A DNA stretch of 64,000 bases from Mycolicibacterium hodleri (GCF_006439015.1 NZ_RCZG01000007.1:62001-126000), one strand, 5' to 3'; positions 49,710 to 58,433 are shown, counted from the first letter of the stretch. Numbers and translations are program-made. The notes: generated by a model from the sequence alone, not told the origin.

Positions 49710-50195
49710 CTACGCGTCGAGTGCGCCTGCCGCCAGGGCGGCGGCATTGATGCGCGTCAGGACGCGGTGAAGCTCTTCGAGTTCGGGCATGTCGACACCC
49801 AGCCGCGCGACGACGGCGGGCGGGATGTCCAACGCGCGAGTACGCAATGCGGCGCCGTCGGCAGTCAGCTCGACGTCGGTGGCGCGCTCATCGGTGGCGT
49901 TGCGGGTGCGGGTGATGAGGCCTAGCGCCTCGAGGCGTTTGAGCATCGGAGACAGCGTGGCTGAATCGAGTTGCAGTGAAATGGCGATCTGCTTGACCGT
50001 CAGGGCGGCTCCGCCGGACTCTGATCTCCGGTGATCCCAGAGCGCCAGCATCACCAAATACTGGGGATGCGTGAGACCGAGTGGTTCCAGGAGCGGCCGG
50101 TAGACCGCGAGGACAGCCCGGTTGGTGACGGCCAACGCGAAGCACACCTGGTGCTCGAGGGCGAGAGGGTCGATCTCCGGAGTAAGTGTCGACAT
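49710..50195 (-). CDS. OhrR-type MarR-family redox repressor
   Basis: 161-aa winged-helix repressor. The N-terminal part EHQVCFALAVTNRAVLAVYRPLLEPLGLTHPQYLVMLALWDH closely follows OhrR, with the peroxide-sensing Cys at position 18 and the partner Tyr in VYRPLL. The wing helix region is LTVKQIAISLQLDSATLSPMLKRLEALGLI. OhrR represses ohr (organic hydroperoxide reductase), which is not in this window. Nested palindromes lie directly upstream and imply autoregulation. Confidence 0.85.
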   Translation of the reverse strand: MSTLTPEIDPLALEHQVCFALAVTNRAVLAVYRPLLEPLGLTHPQYLVMLALWDHRRSESGGAALTVKQIAISLQLDSATLSPMLKRLEALGLITRTRNATDERATDVELTADGAALRTRALDIPPAVVARLGVDMPELEELHRVLTRINAAALAAGALDA

Positions 50196-50207
50196 AGTTT
50201 AATCGTA

Positions 50208-50228
50208 CACTAATAGTTAGTGCACTAA
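50208..50228. promoter_or_regulatory. Nested palindromic operator for the OhrR-type repressor
   Basis: CACTAA-TAG-TTAGTG (50208-50222) and TTAGTGCACTAA (50217-50228) are two perfect inverted repeats sharing one arm, 13-33 nt before the repressor ATG. The AT-rich arms match the style of MarR operators. Confidence 0.68.
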
Positions 50229-50242
50229 CAATGGTATCGGGC

Positions 50243-50455
50243 GCTAGACAGGTCGGCAGAAGTGTCCACTGCGGGTTCGGATACGGCCTGGACTATTGCG
50301 TGGGAGCTGCATAGGCCCGGATGGAACTCAACACCGTTTTCTCCCAGCTGATTCCGCGGTTTCCGCGCATGCGACTCGACGTCGATGCCGCCTCGCTGGC
50401 CACCGGCTTCCACTCGCTGTCACACGGCCTGGTTCCCCTGCCCGTGTCGTGGTAG
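50243..50455 (+). pseudogene. C-terminal relic of a cytochrome P450 with an in-frame stop
   Basis: One frame reads HCGFGYGLDYCVGAA, then TAG, then ARMELNTVFSQLIPRFPRMR and finally HGLVPLPVSW with a stop at 50453-50455. This is the heme-binding loop of P450 (FGxGxHxCxGxxLARxEL) and the C-terminal helix and strand. The conserved Leu/Phe before AR is replaced by TAG at 50312-50314 and the His before Cys by Asp. No other P450 sequence lies upstream, where the MarR operator and gene begin. It is a truncated, inactive remnant. Confidence 0.8.
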
Positions 50456-50477
50456 CGACGCGTGTCACCATTCGACG

Positions 50478-51305
50478 GTGACCGAGCTCCCTTCTGGCGT
50501 CCGCAACCAGCTCGAGCAATGGGACCTCAGCGCCGACGGGCCGATGACTCGTGGAACCTCTTCGATGGTGCTGCCCGTGCTGGCGTCCGACGGAACGTCC
50601 GCGGTGTTGAAGCTCGGCTCTCCCGATGCGGAGTCCGAACACGAACATCTCGTGCTGCGGCGCTGGGGTGGCGACGGTGCGGTTCGCCTGCTGCGCGCCG
50701 ACCCGCGTCACCGCGCCCTCCTTCTGGAGCGGCTTCGTCCAGATGACCTCGGCCCGCTGTGGGACGTCGAGGCGTGCGAGGTGGTCGCAGCCCTGTACCA
50801 GCGACTACACGTGCCCGCACTACCCCAATTACGTTCCCTCACTTCAGATGTCGAGCTGTGGATCGGCGACTTCGAGCAGTTGCCGCGGAGTGCACCCATT
50901 CCGCGCAGGCTGGTGGAACAGGCGATCGGGCTGAGCCGGGACCTGACGGCCGAACGAAGCGGCGCCGTCGTGCTTCATGGTGACCTCCACTACGGGAAGG
51001 TGCTCGCGGGCGACCGCGCGGCCTGGCAGGCGATCGGCCCGAAGCCGGTCAACGGGGACCCGCACTTCGAGATCGCCCCGATGTTGTGGCACCGCTGGGA
51101 CGAGTTCGCCGGGAACATCCGCGAGGGGGTCCGAACCCGCTTCCATGCCCTCGTCGACGCCGCAGGTCTGGACGAGGCGCGAGCACGCTCATGGACGCTC
51201 ATCCGGGTAGTTCACGAGGCCACCCGCGTACTTGGCGATCGCGCGCAGGCAGACTCCGCCGCGCTCACCAGATACGTGGCACTGGCGAAGGCCGTGCAGG
51301 ACTGA
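50478..51305 (+). CDS. APH(6)/hydroxyurea-phosphotransferase-like protein lacking metal ligands
   Basis: 275-aa protein of the streptomycin 6-kinase-like family. Family blocks: VLPVLASDGTSAVLKL, LLLERLRPDDLGPLWD, VVLHGDLHYGKVLAGD, WQAIGPKPVNGDPHFEIAPMLWHRWDE and RSWTLIRVVHEATR. In active members the catalytic loop reads HGDLHPGN and the following motif AIDPKP. Here the metal-binding Asn is Lys (HGDLHYGK) and the Asp is Gly (AIGPKP), so phosphotransfer is doubtful. GTG 50478 begins the conserved part. No resistance role should be assumed. Confidence 0.85.
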   Translation: MTELPSGVRNQLEQWDLSADGPMTRGTSSMVLPVLASDGTSAVLKLGSPDAESEHEHLVLRRWGGDGAVRLLRADPRHRALLLERLRPDDLGPLWDVEACEVVAALYQRLHVPALPQLRSLTSDVELWIGDFEQLPRSAPIPRRLVEQAIGLSRDLTAERSGAVVLHGDLHYGKVLAGDRAAWQAIGPKPVNGDPHFEIAPMLWHRWDEFAGNIREGVRTRFHALVDAAGLDEARARSWTLIRVVHEATRVLGDRAQADSAALTRYVALAKAVQD

Positions 51306-51336
51306 CCGCTGCAGGGCTGAAAGGTATGTGCCAGAA

Positions 51337-51636
51337 CTAGTTTCGTCGCGAGACGTCACCATGCAGATCGGGCCAAGGCGGGCGACGGACCATGGCGATA
51401 CCCGCCAGGGTTGCGGACACCAGGCCCACCAGGACGCCCATCATCGCGATGCGAGTCCCGTCCGTCGCAGGAGACCAGACCGGCGCGCCGTCCTTGATCA
51501 CGAACACGCCCACCGGCTTGGACACCGGAATCACCGTGGCACCGTCGGGTGTCTCGTATTGCCTGCCGAACAAAGTCAGATCGTCGGCGTCCGTGCCCAG
51601 GGACACGACGGACTGACGAGAATCTCGAAGGTTCAC
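51337..51636 (-). CDS. Small GerW/YtfJ-like protein with C-terminal membrane helix
   Basis: 99-aa protein. The N-terminal half, FGRQYETPDGATVIPVSKPV and GVFVIKDGAPVW, resembles the first and last strands of GerW/YtfJ sporulation-type proteins with the glycine-rich middle shortened. A helix (AMMGVLVGLVSATLAGIAMV) and a short basic tail follow. Function unknown. GTG start. Convergent with the APH-like gene and upstream of nothing on its strand that suggests an operon. Confidence 0.6.
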   Translation of the reverse strand: MNLRDSRQSVVSLGTDADDLTLFGRQYETPDGATVIPVSKPVGVFVIKDGAPVWSPATDGTRIAMMGVLVGLVSATLAGIAMVRRPPWPDLHGDVSRRN

Positions 51637-51661
51637 GGGTTACTGCCTACACGACATCTGG

Positions 51662-52429
51662 TCAGTAAATGGTGTATCCGCCGTCAATGACGACGACCGA
51701 TCCCGTCATGAACGCCGAGGCGTCTGAGGCCATGTAGACCACCGTGGGCGCGATCTCCTCAGGCAGCGCATAGCGCTTCATCGGCGCGTCTTCGATCCAG
51801 TGTCGACGGAACTCCGGCTTGTCGACGGGCGCCATCTCGGTCTTCACGTATCCCGGTGCGATCGCGTTGACCCTGATGCCGTACGGCGCCCACTCGGCCG
51901 CCAACGACTTCGTCAGCTGATGAACCGCCGCCTTCGACGCGTTGTAGGACGGCTGCCACTGCGGGCGGTTGACGATGAGGGAACTGATCGAGCCGACGTT
52001 GAGGATGTTGCCGCCGCCGTGATCCTTCATGTACGCGCCCGCACGCTGGCTGAGCCGCCACAGAGACCTGGTGTTCACGTCGAAGACCAGGTCCCATTCG
52101 TCGTCGCTGATCTCCAGCGCGGGTTTGTGGATGGCCAGCCCGGCGTTGTTGAGCAGGAGATCGAGCCCGCCCAGCCGCTCCACGGCGCCTTCGACGGCCG
52201 CGTCGGGGCCGTCCTGGGCAGTGATGTCGACGTCGAAGGCCTGCACCTTCAGGCCGTCCTGCGCCAGTGCGGCGACGGCCGCGGCGTTGCGATCGGCATC
52301 CCGTGAAACGAAGACGACGTCGGCTCCGGCCTCGGCGAGTCCACGAACGAACGCCAGACCGAGACCGCGGTTTCCGCCGGTGACCAGCGCGCGCTTTCCC
52401 GTCAGCGTGAACGCATCGAGAACCGTCAT
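51662..52429 (-). CDS. Short-chain dehydrogenase of the sugar ABC operon
   Basis: 255-aa classical SDR: LTGKRALVTGGNRGLGLAFVRGLAEAGADVVFVSRD, LLNNAGLAIHKP, catalytic Ser in VGSISSLIVNRP, YNASKAAVHQL (YxxxK) and IRVNAIAPGYVKTEM. It resembles polyol/sugar dehydrogenases and gluconate dehydrogenases. It is the last gene after two sugar ABC permeases (26 nt apart), so it probably oxidises the imported sugar or polyol. ATG 52429 gives MTVLDAFTLTGK, the usual family start; the open frame continues into the permease region without similarity. Confidence 0.9.
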   Translation of the reverse strand: MTVLDAFTLTGKRALVTGGNRGLGLAFVRGLAEAGADVVFVSRDADRNAAAVAALAQDGLKVQAFDVDITAQDGPDAAVEGAVERLGGLDLLLNNAGLAIHKPALEISDDEWDLVFDVNTRSLWRLSQRAGAYMKDHGGGNILNVGSISSLIVNRPQWQPSYNASKAAVHQLTKSLAAEWAPYGIRVNAIAPGYVKTEMAPVDKPEFRRHWIEDAPMKRYALPEEIAPTVVYMASDASAFMTGSVVVIDGGYTIY

Positions 52430-52455
52430 GTCGCCTTCTCCATATCTCGACGGAA

Positions 52456-53541
52456 TTAGTCGCCGCCGCGGAATCTTCGTGTCGTCAACCCGTTGAGGAG
52501 AGCGGCGAGAATGAGGACGACACCGAGGGCGAGCAGCTGGAACTGGGTGCCGGTGTTGCCCTCGAAGTAGAGGATGATGCCTGCGTTGAGCCACACGATC
52601 AGCAGCGCGGCGAGCAGCACACCGGCCAGCCGTCCGATGCCGCCGGTGATCGCGACTCCGCCGAGCACGGCGATGGTGATCGCGGGAAGCGCCAGTCCAT
52701 TTCCCGCGGTGCCGGAATCCGGACGGGCCGAGGCGAATTCCGCGGTGATGTACACCGCCACCAAGCCGGACAGGACCCCGGCCACGACGTAGGCGCGCAT
52801 CCTGGTGCCAGGAACGTCGACGCCCGCCCATCGCGCCGCGACGTCGTTGGTCCCGACGCCGTAGAGACGTCGTCCGAAGGTGCCGCGCCCCAGCGCGAGC
52901 CACAAGACCACCAGGACGGGAGCCAGGAAGGTGAAGACTCCCAGCGGGACGTCGGGGATGTAGTCACCGATGATGGGTACACGGACCGAGCCGGTGAGCG
53001 TGTACAAGTCCTGAATCTGCGCGCTGTTGATGGGTTTCTGGCCGTTGATGACCAACGCGATGGACTTGTATGCGTAGTAGGTGGCCAACGTCGCGATGAG
53101 CGCCGGAAAGCCGATCCGGGCGATCAGGAACCCGTTGATCGCGCCGAGTAGCCCACCGGTCACCACGGCCAGCAGAACGGCAGCCAGCAGTGGCCAGCCC
53201 CATTTGCCGTAGGCGAAGCCGAAGATCATCCCGACCAGCGACACCATGGCGCCGACCGAGAGGTCGATACCGCCCCGACCGGACACGATGACCACCAGTT
53301 CGGCGAACCCCAACAGCGCCAACGGAACCGCGTCGATCAGAGTCGCCGACATGTAGTCGAAGTCATAGTCGCCGGAGAGATAGCCGTTGGCGCTCATGTA
53401 CATCAGCCATGCGACCACCACGACGATCAATACGCCGAGCAGCACGATTCGCTGGGTGAGAACGGCTTCGGCGATCCGATTCATTCGCCTGGGTGAAGCC
53501 GGCTTCTCCGCCGTAGCGGGCGCGGGCATGTCGACGCTCAC
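52456..53541 (-). CDS. Sugar ABC transporter permease (RbsC/RhaQ type), second
   Basis: 361-aa inner-membrane permease with about nine helices and the family signatures ELVVIVSGRGGIDLSVGAMVSLVG, NGFLIARIGFPALIATLATYYAYKSIALVINGQKP and PAITIAVLGGVAITGGIGRLAGVLLAALLIVWLNAGI. The GTG start overlaps the stop of the first permease by GTGA. With the other permease it forms the heterodimeric channel, the arrangement found in rhamnose (RhaPQ) and AI-2 (LsrCD) systems. Confidence 0.93.
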   Translation of the reverse strand: MSVDMPAPATAEKPASPRRMNRIAEAVLTQRIVLLGVLIVVVVAWLMYMSANGYLSGDYDFDYMSATLIDAVPLALLGFAELVVIVSGRGGIDLSVGAMVSLVGMIFGFAYGKWGWPLLAAVLLAVVTGGLLGAINGFLIARIGFPALIATLATYYAYKSIALVINGQKPINSAQIQDLYTLTGSVRVPIIGDYIPDVPLGVFTFLAPVLVVLWLALGRGTFGRRLYGVGTNDVAARWAGVDVPGTRMRAYVVAGVLSGLVAVYITAEFASARPDSGTAGNGLALPAITIAVLGGVAITGGIGRLAGVLLAALLIVWLNAGIILYFEGNTGTQFQLLALGVVLILAALLNGLTTRRFRGGD

Positions 53542-54560
53542 GGATCCCTCCTGGCACGTCGGCGCACGAGATCGGTTCCCACCGCGACCACGATGAAGAT
53601 CCCGACGAAGAGGTCGGACAGCTGCGACGGCCAACCCAATTGCGTAACACCCGACTTCACGGTTTGGACCAGAAGCGCCCCCAGGACCGTGCCGAGCACC
53701 GAACCGCGTCCGCCCATGATGGACGTTCCACCGATGACCACCGCAGCGATCACTGCGAGTTCCTGGCCCGATCCCACGGACTGATCGAGGTTCGAAGTGC
53801 CCTTCGCCAGAGTGAAGATCGATGCGAGGCCGACGAGCAGGCCGGTGATCGCGTAGGCGATCAGTATGCGGCGCTGGACTCTGATGCCGGCCAGTCGGGC
53901 GGCGAGCGGATCGCCTCCCACGCCAAAGAAGTGGCGCCCACCGGGGGTGTTCCGCAGGTACCACGATGCCAGGGCGGCAAGGACGACGGTGATCGCGAAA
54001 CTGTGGGGTGTGGCGAAGGTTCGGCCGTCCACGCCGCGGCCGAACCAGGCCAGCGTGTTGGGCATGCCGGCGATCGGTTGTGAGGCGAAGATCTGAAGAC
54101 CAACGAAGAGGAAGAGATTCGCCGTGCCGAAGGTGATGATGATGGCGTGAACGCGGCCGTAGGCGATGAGCGCACCGTTGACCAGACCCAGGACCGCACC
54201 CGTCCCGATCGCCACCACCAGACACCACCACACGGGCAGGGCCTGGTCCCGCATCAACTTGGCGGTGATGACCGAGCACACCATGATCGCGCCGCCGACC
54301 GATACGTCGATGCCGCCGGTGATGATGACGAACGTCATGCCGATGCCGATCAACGCGACCGGGGCCACCTCGACGAGTAGGGGGATGATCGAGCCCGCAC
54401 TGAGGAACGCCGGCGTCGCCAGTGCCAACGCGATCCACAGCACGACCAGCACCGCCACCAGGGCGATCTCGGCAGGCGTCACGGGTGAGGGCAGGACCCG
54501 CCCGCGCGTCTTGACGGGCGCTTCGGTCGGGGTCGCGCTCGGATCGGTCGACGTGTTCAT
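53538..54560 (-). CDS. Sugar ABC transporter permease (RbsC/RhaP type), first
   Basis: 340-aa permease: VEVAPVALIGIGMTFVIITGGIDVSVGGAIMVCSV, GALIAYGRVHAIIITFGTANLFLFVGLQIF, AVIAAVVIGGTSIMGGRGSVLGTVLGALLVQTVKSG. About eight to nine helices. The ATG overlaps the ATPase stop by ATGA. The N-terminal 30 residues are Pro/Thr-rich. Confidence 0.93.
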   Translation of the reverse strand: MNTSTDPSATPTEAPVKTRGRVLPSPVTPAEIALVAVLVVLWIALALATPAFLSAGSIIPLLVEVAPVALIGIGMTFVIITGGIDVSVGGAIMVCSVITAKLMRDQALPVWWCLVVAIGTGAVLGLVNGALIAYGRVHAIIITFGTANLFLFVGLQIFASQPIAGMPNTLAWFGRGVDGRTFATPHSFAITVVLAALASWYLRNTPGGRHFFGVGGDPLAARLAGIRVQRRILIAYAITGLLVGLASIFTLAKGTSNLDQSVGSGQELAVIAAVVIGGTSIMGGRGSVLGTVLGALLVQTVKSGVTQLGWPSQLSDLFVGIFIVVAVGTDLVRRRARRDP

Positions 54561-56053
54561 GCGCGATCCCCCGCCGCTGCAGCCAGAACGTCGACCTGCC
54601 TGGCGTCGGGGCCGAACTCCGCGGCGATGGTGCCGGTGCGCACGATCAGCAGTCGGTCCGCGATCCGCAACGCCTCCTGAAGGTCGGAGGTAGCGACGAG
54701 CACGGCCGTTCCGTTGTCGGCGAGATCGGTGATGATGCGGTGGATCTCCTCCTTGGCTCCGATGTCCACCCCCTGGGTGGGCTCGGCCAGCAGCAGCAAC
54801 TTGGGACGCTCGACCAGCTGCCGAGCGAGCATCACCTTCTGCGCGTTACCACCCGAAAGATTGCCGACGGGCTGGTTCTCGTCCGACGCTCGCACCGCAA
54901 GCCGCTTCATGAGGTCCCTCACCACGCTGCGTTCGCGGCGTCGGTCCACGAACGCCTTGCCACGCGAGAGCCGTCGAAGGTGGCCGATCGATACGTTGAA
55001 GGCGATGGATTGGAAGGAGAACATCCCTTCGGTCTTGCGATTGGCAGGCAGCAGCGCGATTCCGGCGTCGGCCGCCTCCCGCGGCGTGCGCGGCGCGATG
55101 GCGCGTCCTTCGATGACGATGTCGCCCGCGCTGGTCTTGGCCAATCCGTAGATGCACTCGGCGATCTCGGCCACGCCCGAGCCGACCAGCCCGTAGAGAC
55201 CGAGGATCTCGCCGGACCTCAGTTGCAGGCTCACGTCGTGGAAGGAGCCTGACCGCGCGAGTGACTTCAACTCAAGTACGGGCTCGCCCTCGGGCGCCGT
55301 CCGAGGACCTGAAGACTCTGAAAGCGCTTCTCCCACCATGAGTTCGGCAATACTTCGCACCGACATGTCCTGGATGGGAAAGGTACCGATCGTGCTTCCG
55401 TCGCGCATCACCGTGACCTGATCGGCGATCTTGACGACCTCATCGAGTCGGTGAGAGATGTAGACGATCGCCACGCCGTCTTCCGCCAGTCGGCGAATGA
55501 TGCCGAAAAGCACCTCGATCTCGGCGTCGGTCAGGATGGCCGAGGGTTCGTCGAGAATGAGGATTCCGCACTTGCCCGCCAGCGCCTTGGCGATCGACAC
55601 CTGCTGCTGGGTGGCGACCGACAGGCTTCCGACGGTGGCGGTGGCCAGCTTGGCAGACAGGCCGAGCGCCTCGAGGAGGCTGACCACCCTTTCGTTCTGC
55701 GCGGCCCAGTCGACCCGCCCCCGCGTGACCATCTCGCGGCCCATGAACACGTTCTCGGCGACGGAGAGTTCGCTGAACAGCTGCGGCTCTTGGTACACCG
55801 TTGCGATGCCCAGCTCGATCGCGTGGACGGTGGAGGCGATCGTCACCGGTTGACCGTCGTAGGTAACGGAGCCGGCGTCGGGCATGGTGGCGCCAGCCAT
55901 GATCTTGATCAGCGTTGACTTGCCAGCCCCGTTCTCCCCCACCAGGGCGTGGACTTGACCGGGCTGAACTTCGAAGTCGGCGTGCCTGATGGCCTTCACC
56001 GCGCCGTAGCTCTTGACGACACCCGCAAGGGTCAGTCGCGGCTCCTGCGGCAT
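54557..56053 (-). CDS. Sugar ABC transporter ATPase (RbsA/RhaT type), two NBDs
   Basis: 498-aa duplicated ATPase. NBD1: LVGENGAGKSTLIKIMAG, VGSLSVATQQQVSIAKAL, ILILDEPSAIL. NBD2 has lost a normal Walker A (YGLVGSGVAEIAECIYG), as usual in this family, but keeps the signature VGNLSGGNAQKVMLARQL and LLLLAEPTQGVDIGAKEEI. It powers the two permeases. ATGA overlap with the next gene. Confidence 0.95.
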   Translation of the reverse strand: MPQEPRLTLAGVVKSYGAVKAIRHADFEVQPGQVHALVGENGAGKSTLIKIMAGATMPDAGSVTYDGQPVTIASTVHAIELGIATVYQEPQLFSELSVAENVFMGREMVTRGRVDWAAQNERVVSLLEALGLSAKLATATVGSLSVATQQQVSIAKALAGKCGILILDEPSAILTDAEIEVLFGIIRRLAEDGVAIVYISHRLDEVVKIADQVTVMRDGSTIGTFPIQDMSVRSIAELMVGEALSESSGPRTAPEGEPVLELKSLARSGSFHDVSLQLRSGEILGLYGLVGSGVAEIAECIYGLAKTSAGDIVIEGRAIAPRTPREAADAGIALLPANRKTEGMFSFQSIAFNVSIGHLRRLSRGKAFVDRRRERSVVRDLMKRLAVRASDENQPVGNLSGGNAQKVMLARQLVERPKLLLLAEPTQGVDIGAKEEIHRIITDLADNGTAVLVATSDLQEALRIADRLLIVRTGTIAAEFGPDARQVDVLAAAAGDRA

Positions 56054-56082
56054 GAATACTCCAGTCGGAGAGGACCGTCCGG

Positions 56083-57135
56083 TCAGTAGTTGAACTGTCC
56101 GACGTTCTCGGTGGTGATCAGCAGCGGATCACCGAGCACCAGCGTCTTGCTGGCCTCGTCCCACTTCACGTCGGACATCTCGTCATTGACCTTGTTGTTC
56201 GCTTCGAAGGACTTACCGCTCGCGAGTTGATCGCCGGCCCATGCCGTCAGGTAACCCAGGTTCGCGACGTTCCACAGGATCGAACCCGACGAGGATCCGT
56301 CGGCGAGATACGGCGCCATCGACTTCGGCGTTCCGATCCCCACGGTGTAGACCTGGCCGATCTTGCCCGCGTCCTTGACCGCCTGAGCGACGCCGACCGC
56401 CGAGGTGGTGCACTGGCCCAGCAGACCCTTCAGGTCGGGGTGGGCGCTCATCAGGTCGGTGGCCATCTGTGTCCCCTTCGCCTGGTCCTCGCCCGAGTAC
56501 ACGACGTCGACGAGCTCGGCCTCGGGATACTTGGCGGACACGTAGGCCTTCTCCGCGGCGATCCAGGAGTTCAGGTTCTCGGCGGTCTCGCCGCAGGACA
56601 CGATGGCCCACTTGCCCTTTCCGCCCATTGCCGTCATGAGCGTCTCGGCGGTCTTGTTGCCGATCCCTTCGGCGGTGGCCTGGTTGACGAACGCCTCGCG
56701 CACCGAATTGGGTGCGTCGGTGTCGGCGGTGAGCACCTTGATCCCGGCATCCTGGGCTTGTTTCATGAGCGGTGCCATCGAGTCGGGATCGTTGGGCGCG
56801 ACGACGAGCACGTCGACCTTCTGCTGGATGAACGACCGGACGATCTGCGCCTGCGCGGCGGCATCGGCCGACGTGGGCCCCTGGTATAGCCACTCGACGT
56901 TGCCCAGATCAGCGGCCGCTTTCTTGGCGCCGGTGTCCATCGCCTCGAAGTAGGGCGATCCCTGCAGTTTCGGCACGAACGCGACCTTGATCTTCTCCCC
57001 GGACGCGCCCTGCGACGAACTGGCTCCACCCGATGCCGCCGGTGCGGTTTCGTTCTTCTTCGTGCAACCACCGGTGACCATCGCGAGGGCCAACACCACG
57101 CTGATCGCACCGACGACACGCTGGGAAATCACCAT
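56083..57135 (-). CDS. Sugar-binding lipoprotein (RhaS/LsrB type)
   Basis: 350-aa substrate-binding lipoprotein. Signal peptide and lipobox VTGGC, then a Ser/Ala/Gly linker. Type-I periplasmic binding fold: KIKVAFVPKLQGSPYFEAMDTGAKKAAADLG, VDVLVVAPNDPDSMAPLMKQAQDAGIKVLTADTDAP, GKWAIVSCGETAENLNSWI and YTVGIGTPKSMAPYLADGS. The pattern is closest to rhamnose- and AI-2-binding proteins; the true ligand is unknown. ATG 57135 was chosen over an ATG nine nt earlier that touches GGAGG. First gene of the operon. Confidence 0.9.
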   Translation of the reverse strand: MVISQRVVGAISVVLALAMVTGGCTKKNETAPAASGGASSSQGASGEKIKVAFVPKLQGSPYFEAMDTGAKKAAADLGNVEWLYQGPTSADAAAQAQIVRSFIQQKVDVLVVAPNDPDSMAPLMKQAQDAGIKVLTADTDAPNSVREAFVNQATAEGIGNKTAETLMTAMGGKGKWAIVSCGETAENLNSWIAAEKAYVSAKYPEAELVDVVYSGEDQAKGTQMATDLMSAHPDLKGLLGQCTTSAVGVAQAVKDAGKIGQVYTVGIGTPKSMAPYLADGSSSGSILWNVANLGYLTAWAGDQLASGKSFEANNKVNDEMSDVKWDEASKTLVLGDPLLITTENVGQFNY

Positions 57136-57208
57136 CGAGTTCATCCTCCGGCCTGGGCTGACAACCCTGCCCGGGACTGACCCGACCAGGCGAGCACGCG
57201 ACAAGTCC

Positions 57209-57244
57209 GTTTCATATATCGAACTCAACGTCGAGTGATGAAAC
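57209..57244. promoter_or_regulatory. IclR-type operator in the divergent sugar promoter
   Basis: GTTTCATATATCGAAC (57209-57224) is a 16-bp imperfect palindrome, 12 of 16 symmetric, in the style of IclR-family sites. GTTTCAT (57209-57215) also pairs with ATGAAAC (57238-57244), and ACTC-AACGTC-GAGT lies between them. It sits about 75 nt before the lipoprotein start and about 105 nt before the regulator start. Confidence 0.58.
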
Positions 57245-57347
57245 ACACACTAAGCACCCCGTCGTGAGCTTGTCAACAACGTCGAAAGAGGTCCGGTACA
57301 CCATGATTTGCGGTCTTCCGCAGTGGCACATCGCTTATGGTGAGGCG

Positions 57348-58433
57348 ATGGCGGAGCCCGGACGTGTGCCCGCGCTGACTCGCGCCGCCGTCGTACTTCA
57401 AGCGATCGGCGACACGGGGCGACCGATCACCCTCGCCGAGCTAACGGAACTGACGGGGTTTCCGAAGAGCAGTGTGATGGGCATCTGCCACGCACTGACG
57501 GACGAAAGTCTGCTCGCGCGTGGCGCAGACGGTACGTACGTGCTGGGCTCACGCCTGTTCGAACTGGCATCGACCGCGCGCGCACAGAGCTGGCCGATCT
57601 ACGACATCGGGTTCAGCTACCCGGTCGCCGAGAGTTTCTTCGTCGCCGAGGTCGAGGCCCTCCACTCTGAGGCCGACCGACTCGGTGCACGGCTGCACGT
57701 GCACGCCGCCAAGGAGGACAAGGCGAATCAATCCCGACAGATCCTCGAATTCGTCAGCGCTGGAGTGGATTTGATCCTCATCGAACCGGTGGCGACAGAA
57801 GGTCTCGAAGCCGCCTGCGCGCGTGCCCGCGCAGCACGAATTCCAGTCGTCGCCCTCGGTTCGGCCGTCAGCGGTGCCGATGCCGTCGTGGCGACCGACA
57901 ACACGAAGGCCGGCTTCCTCGCGGGATCCGCGCTGGCGGCCGCCCTCGACGGACGAGGTCGTGTCGCCGTGGTGGGCGGCATCCCGATCACCGCCAACTC
58001 CGACAGGATCGCCGGCTTCCTCGCCGCGATCTCCCCACATCCCCGAATCGAGGTGGTCGCCACCAGCTACGGCGAGCTGGACGCCCAGTCGGGACGACGG
58101 GCCGCCAAGGAGATCCTCGCCGCACATGCAGTGGTGGACGGGTTCTTCGCAGCCAACGACCAGATCGCCATCGGTATCTCGCGCGTGTTGCGCAGCCGCA
58201 GACTCCTGGTGCCGATCGTCGGCGTCGATGGAGCGAGGGGCGCCGTCGAGGAGATTCGCGCGGGAGGACCGATCATCGCGACGGCCACTCAGGATCCTGC
58301 GGCGTTGGTGCGAGCAGCGATGAACATCGGCGTCGCCCTGCACAGCGGTGCGCGCGTCGCCCGCCCTTCGCGCTACCTCACGCCCCGATTGATCGACGTT
58401 CACAACGCCGCGAGATACGAGCCATGGGGTTAG
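57348..58433 (+). CDS. Fusion regulator: IclR-type wHTH plus periplasmic-binding-protein-like sensor
   Basis: 361-aa regulator. The first 70 residues form an IclR winged helix (LTRAAVVLQAIGDTGRPITLAELTELTGFPKSSVMGICHALTDESLLARGADGTYVLGSRLFELAS). The remainder is not the IclR effector domain but a type-I periplasmic-binding fold as in LacI: AEVEALHSEADRLGARLHVHAA, VDLILIEPVATEGLEAACARARAARIPVVAL, GRVAVVGGIPITANSDRIAGFLAA and VDGFFAANDQIAIGISRVLRSR. It presumably senses the imported sugar. ATG 57348 was chosen because the HTH follows directly; an earlier ATG at 57303 is possible. Divergent from the ABC operon. Confidence 0.9.
   Translation: MAEPGRVPALTRAAVVLQAIGDTGRPITLAELTELTGFPKSSVMGICHALTDESLLARGADGTYVLGSRLFELASTARAQSWPIYDIGFSYPVAESFFVAEVEALHSEADRLGARLHVHAAKEDKANQSRQILEFVSAGVDLILIEPVATEGLEAACARARAARIPVVALGSAVSGADAVVATDNTKAGFLAGSALAAALDGRGRVAVVGGIPITANSDRIAGFLAAISPHPRIEVVATSYGELDAQSGRRAAKEILAAHAVVDGFFAANDQIAIGISRVLRSRRLLVPIVGVDGARGAVEEIRAGGPIIATATQDPAALVRAAMNIGVALHSGARVARPSRYLTPRLIDVHNAARYEPWG

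Noticed and set aside
52456..54438. 660-codon frame suggesting one giant permease
   Set aside because: Only the last 361 codons match a permease; the upstream part is a shadow of the other permease, which has its own intact frame.
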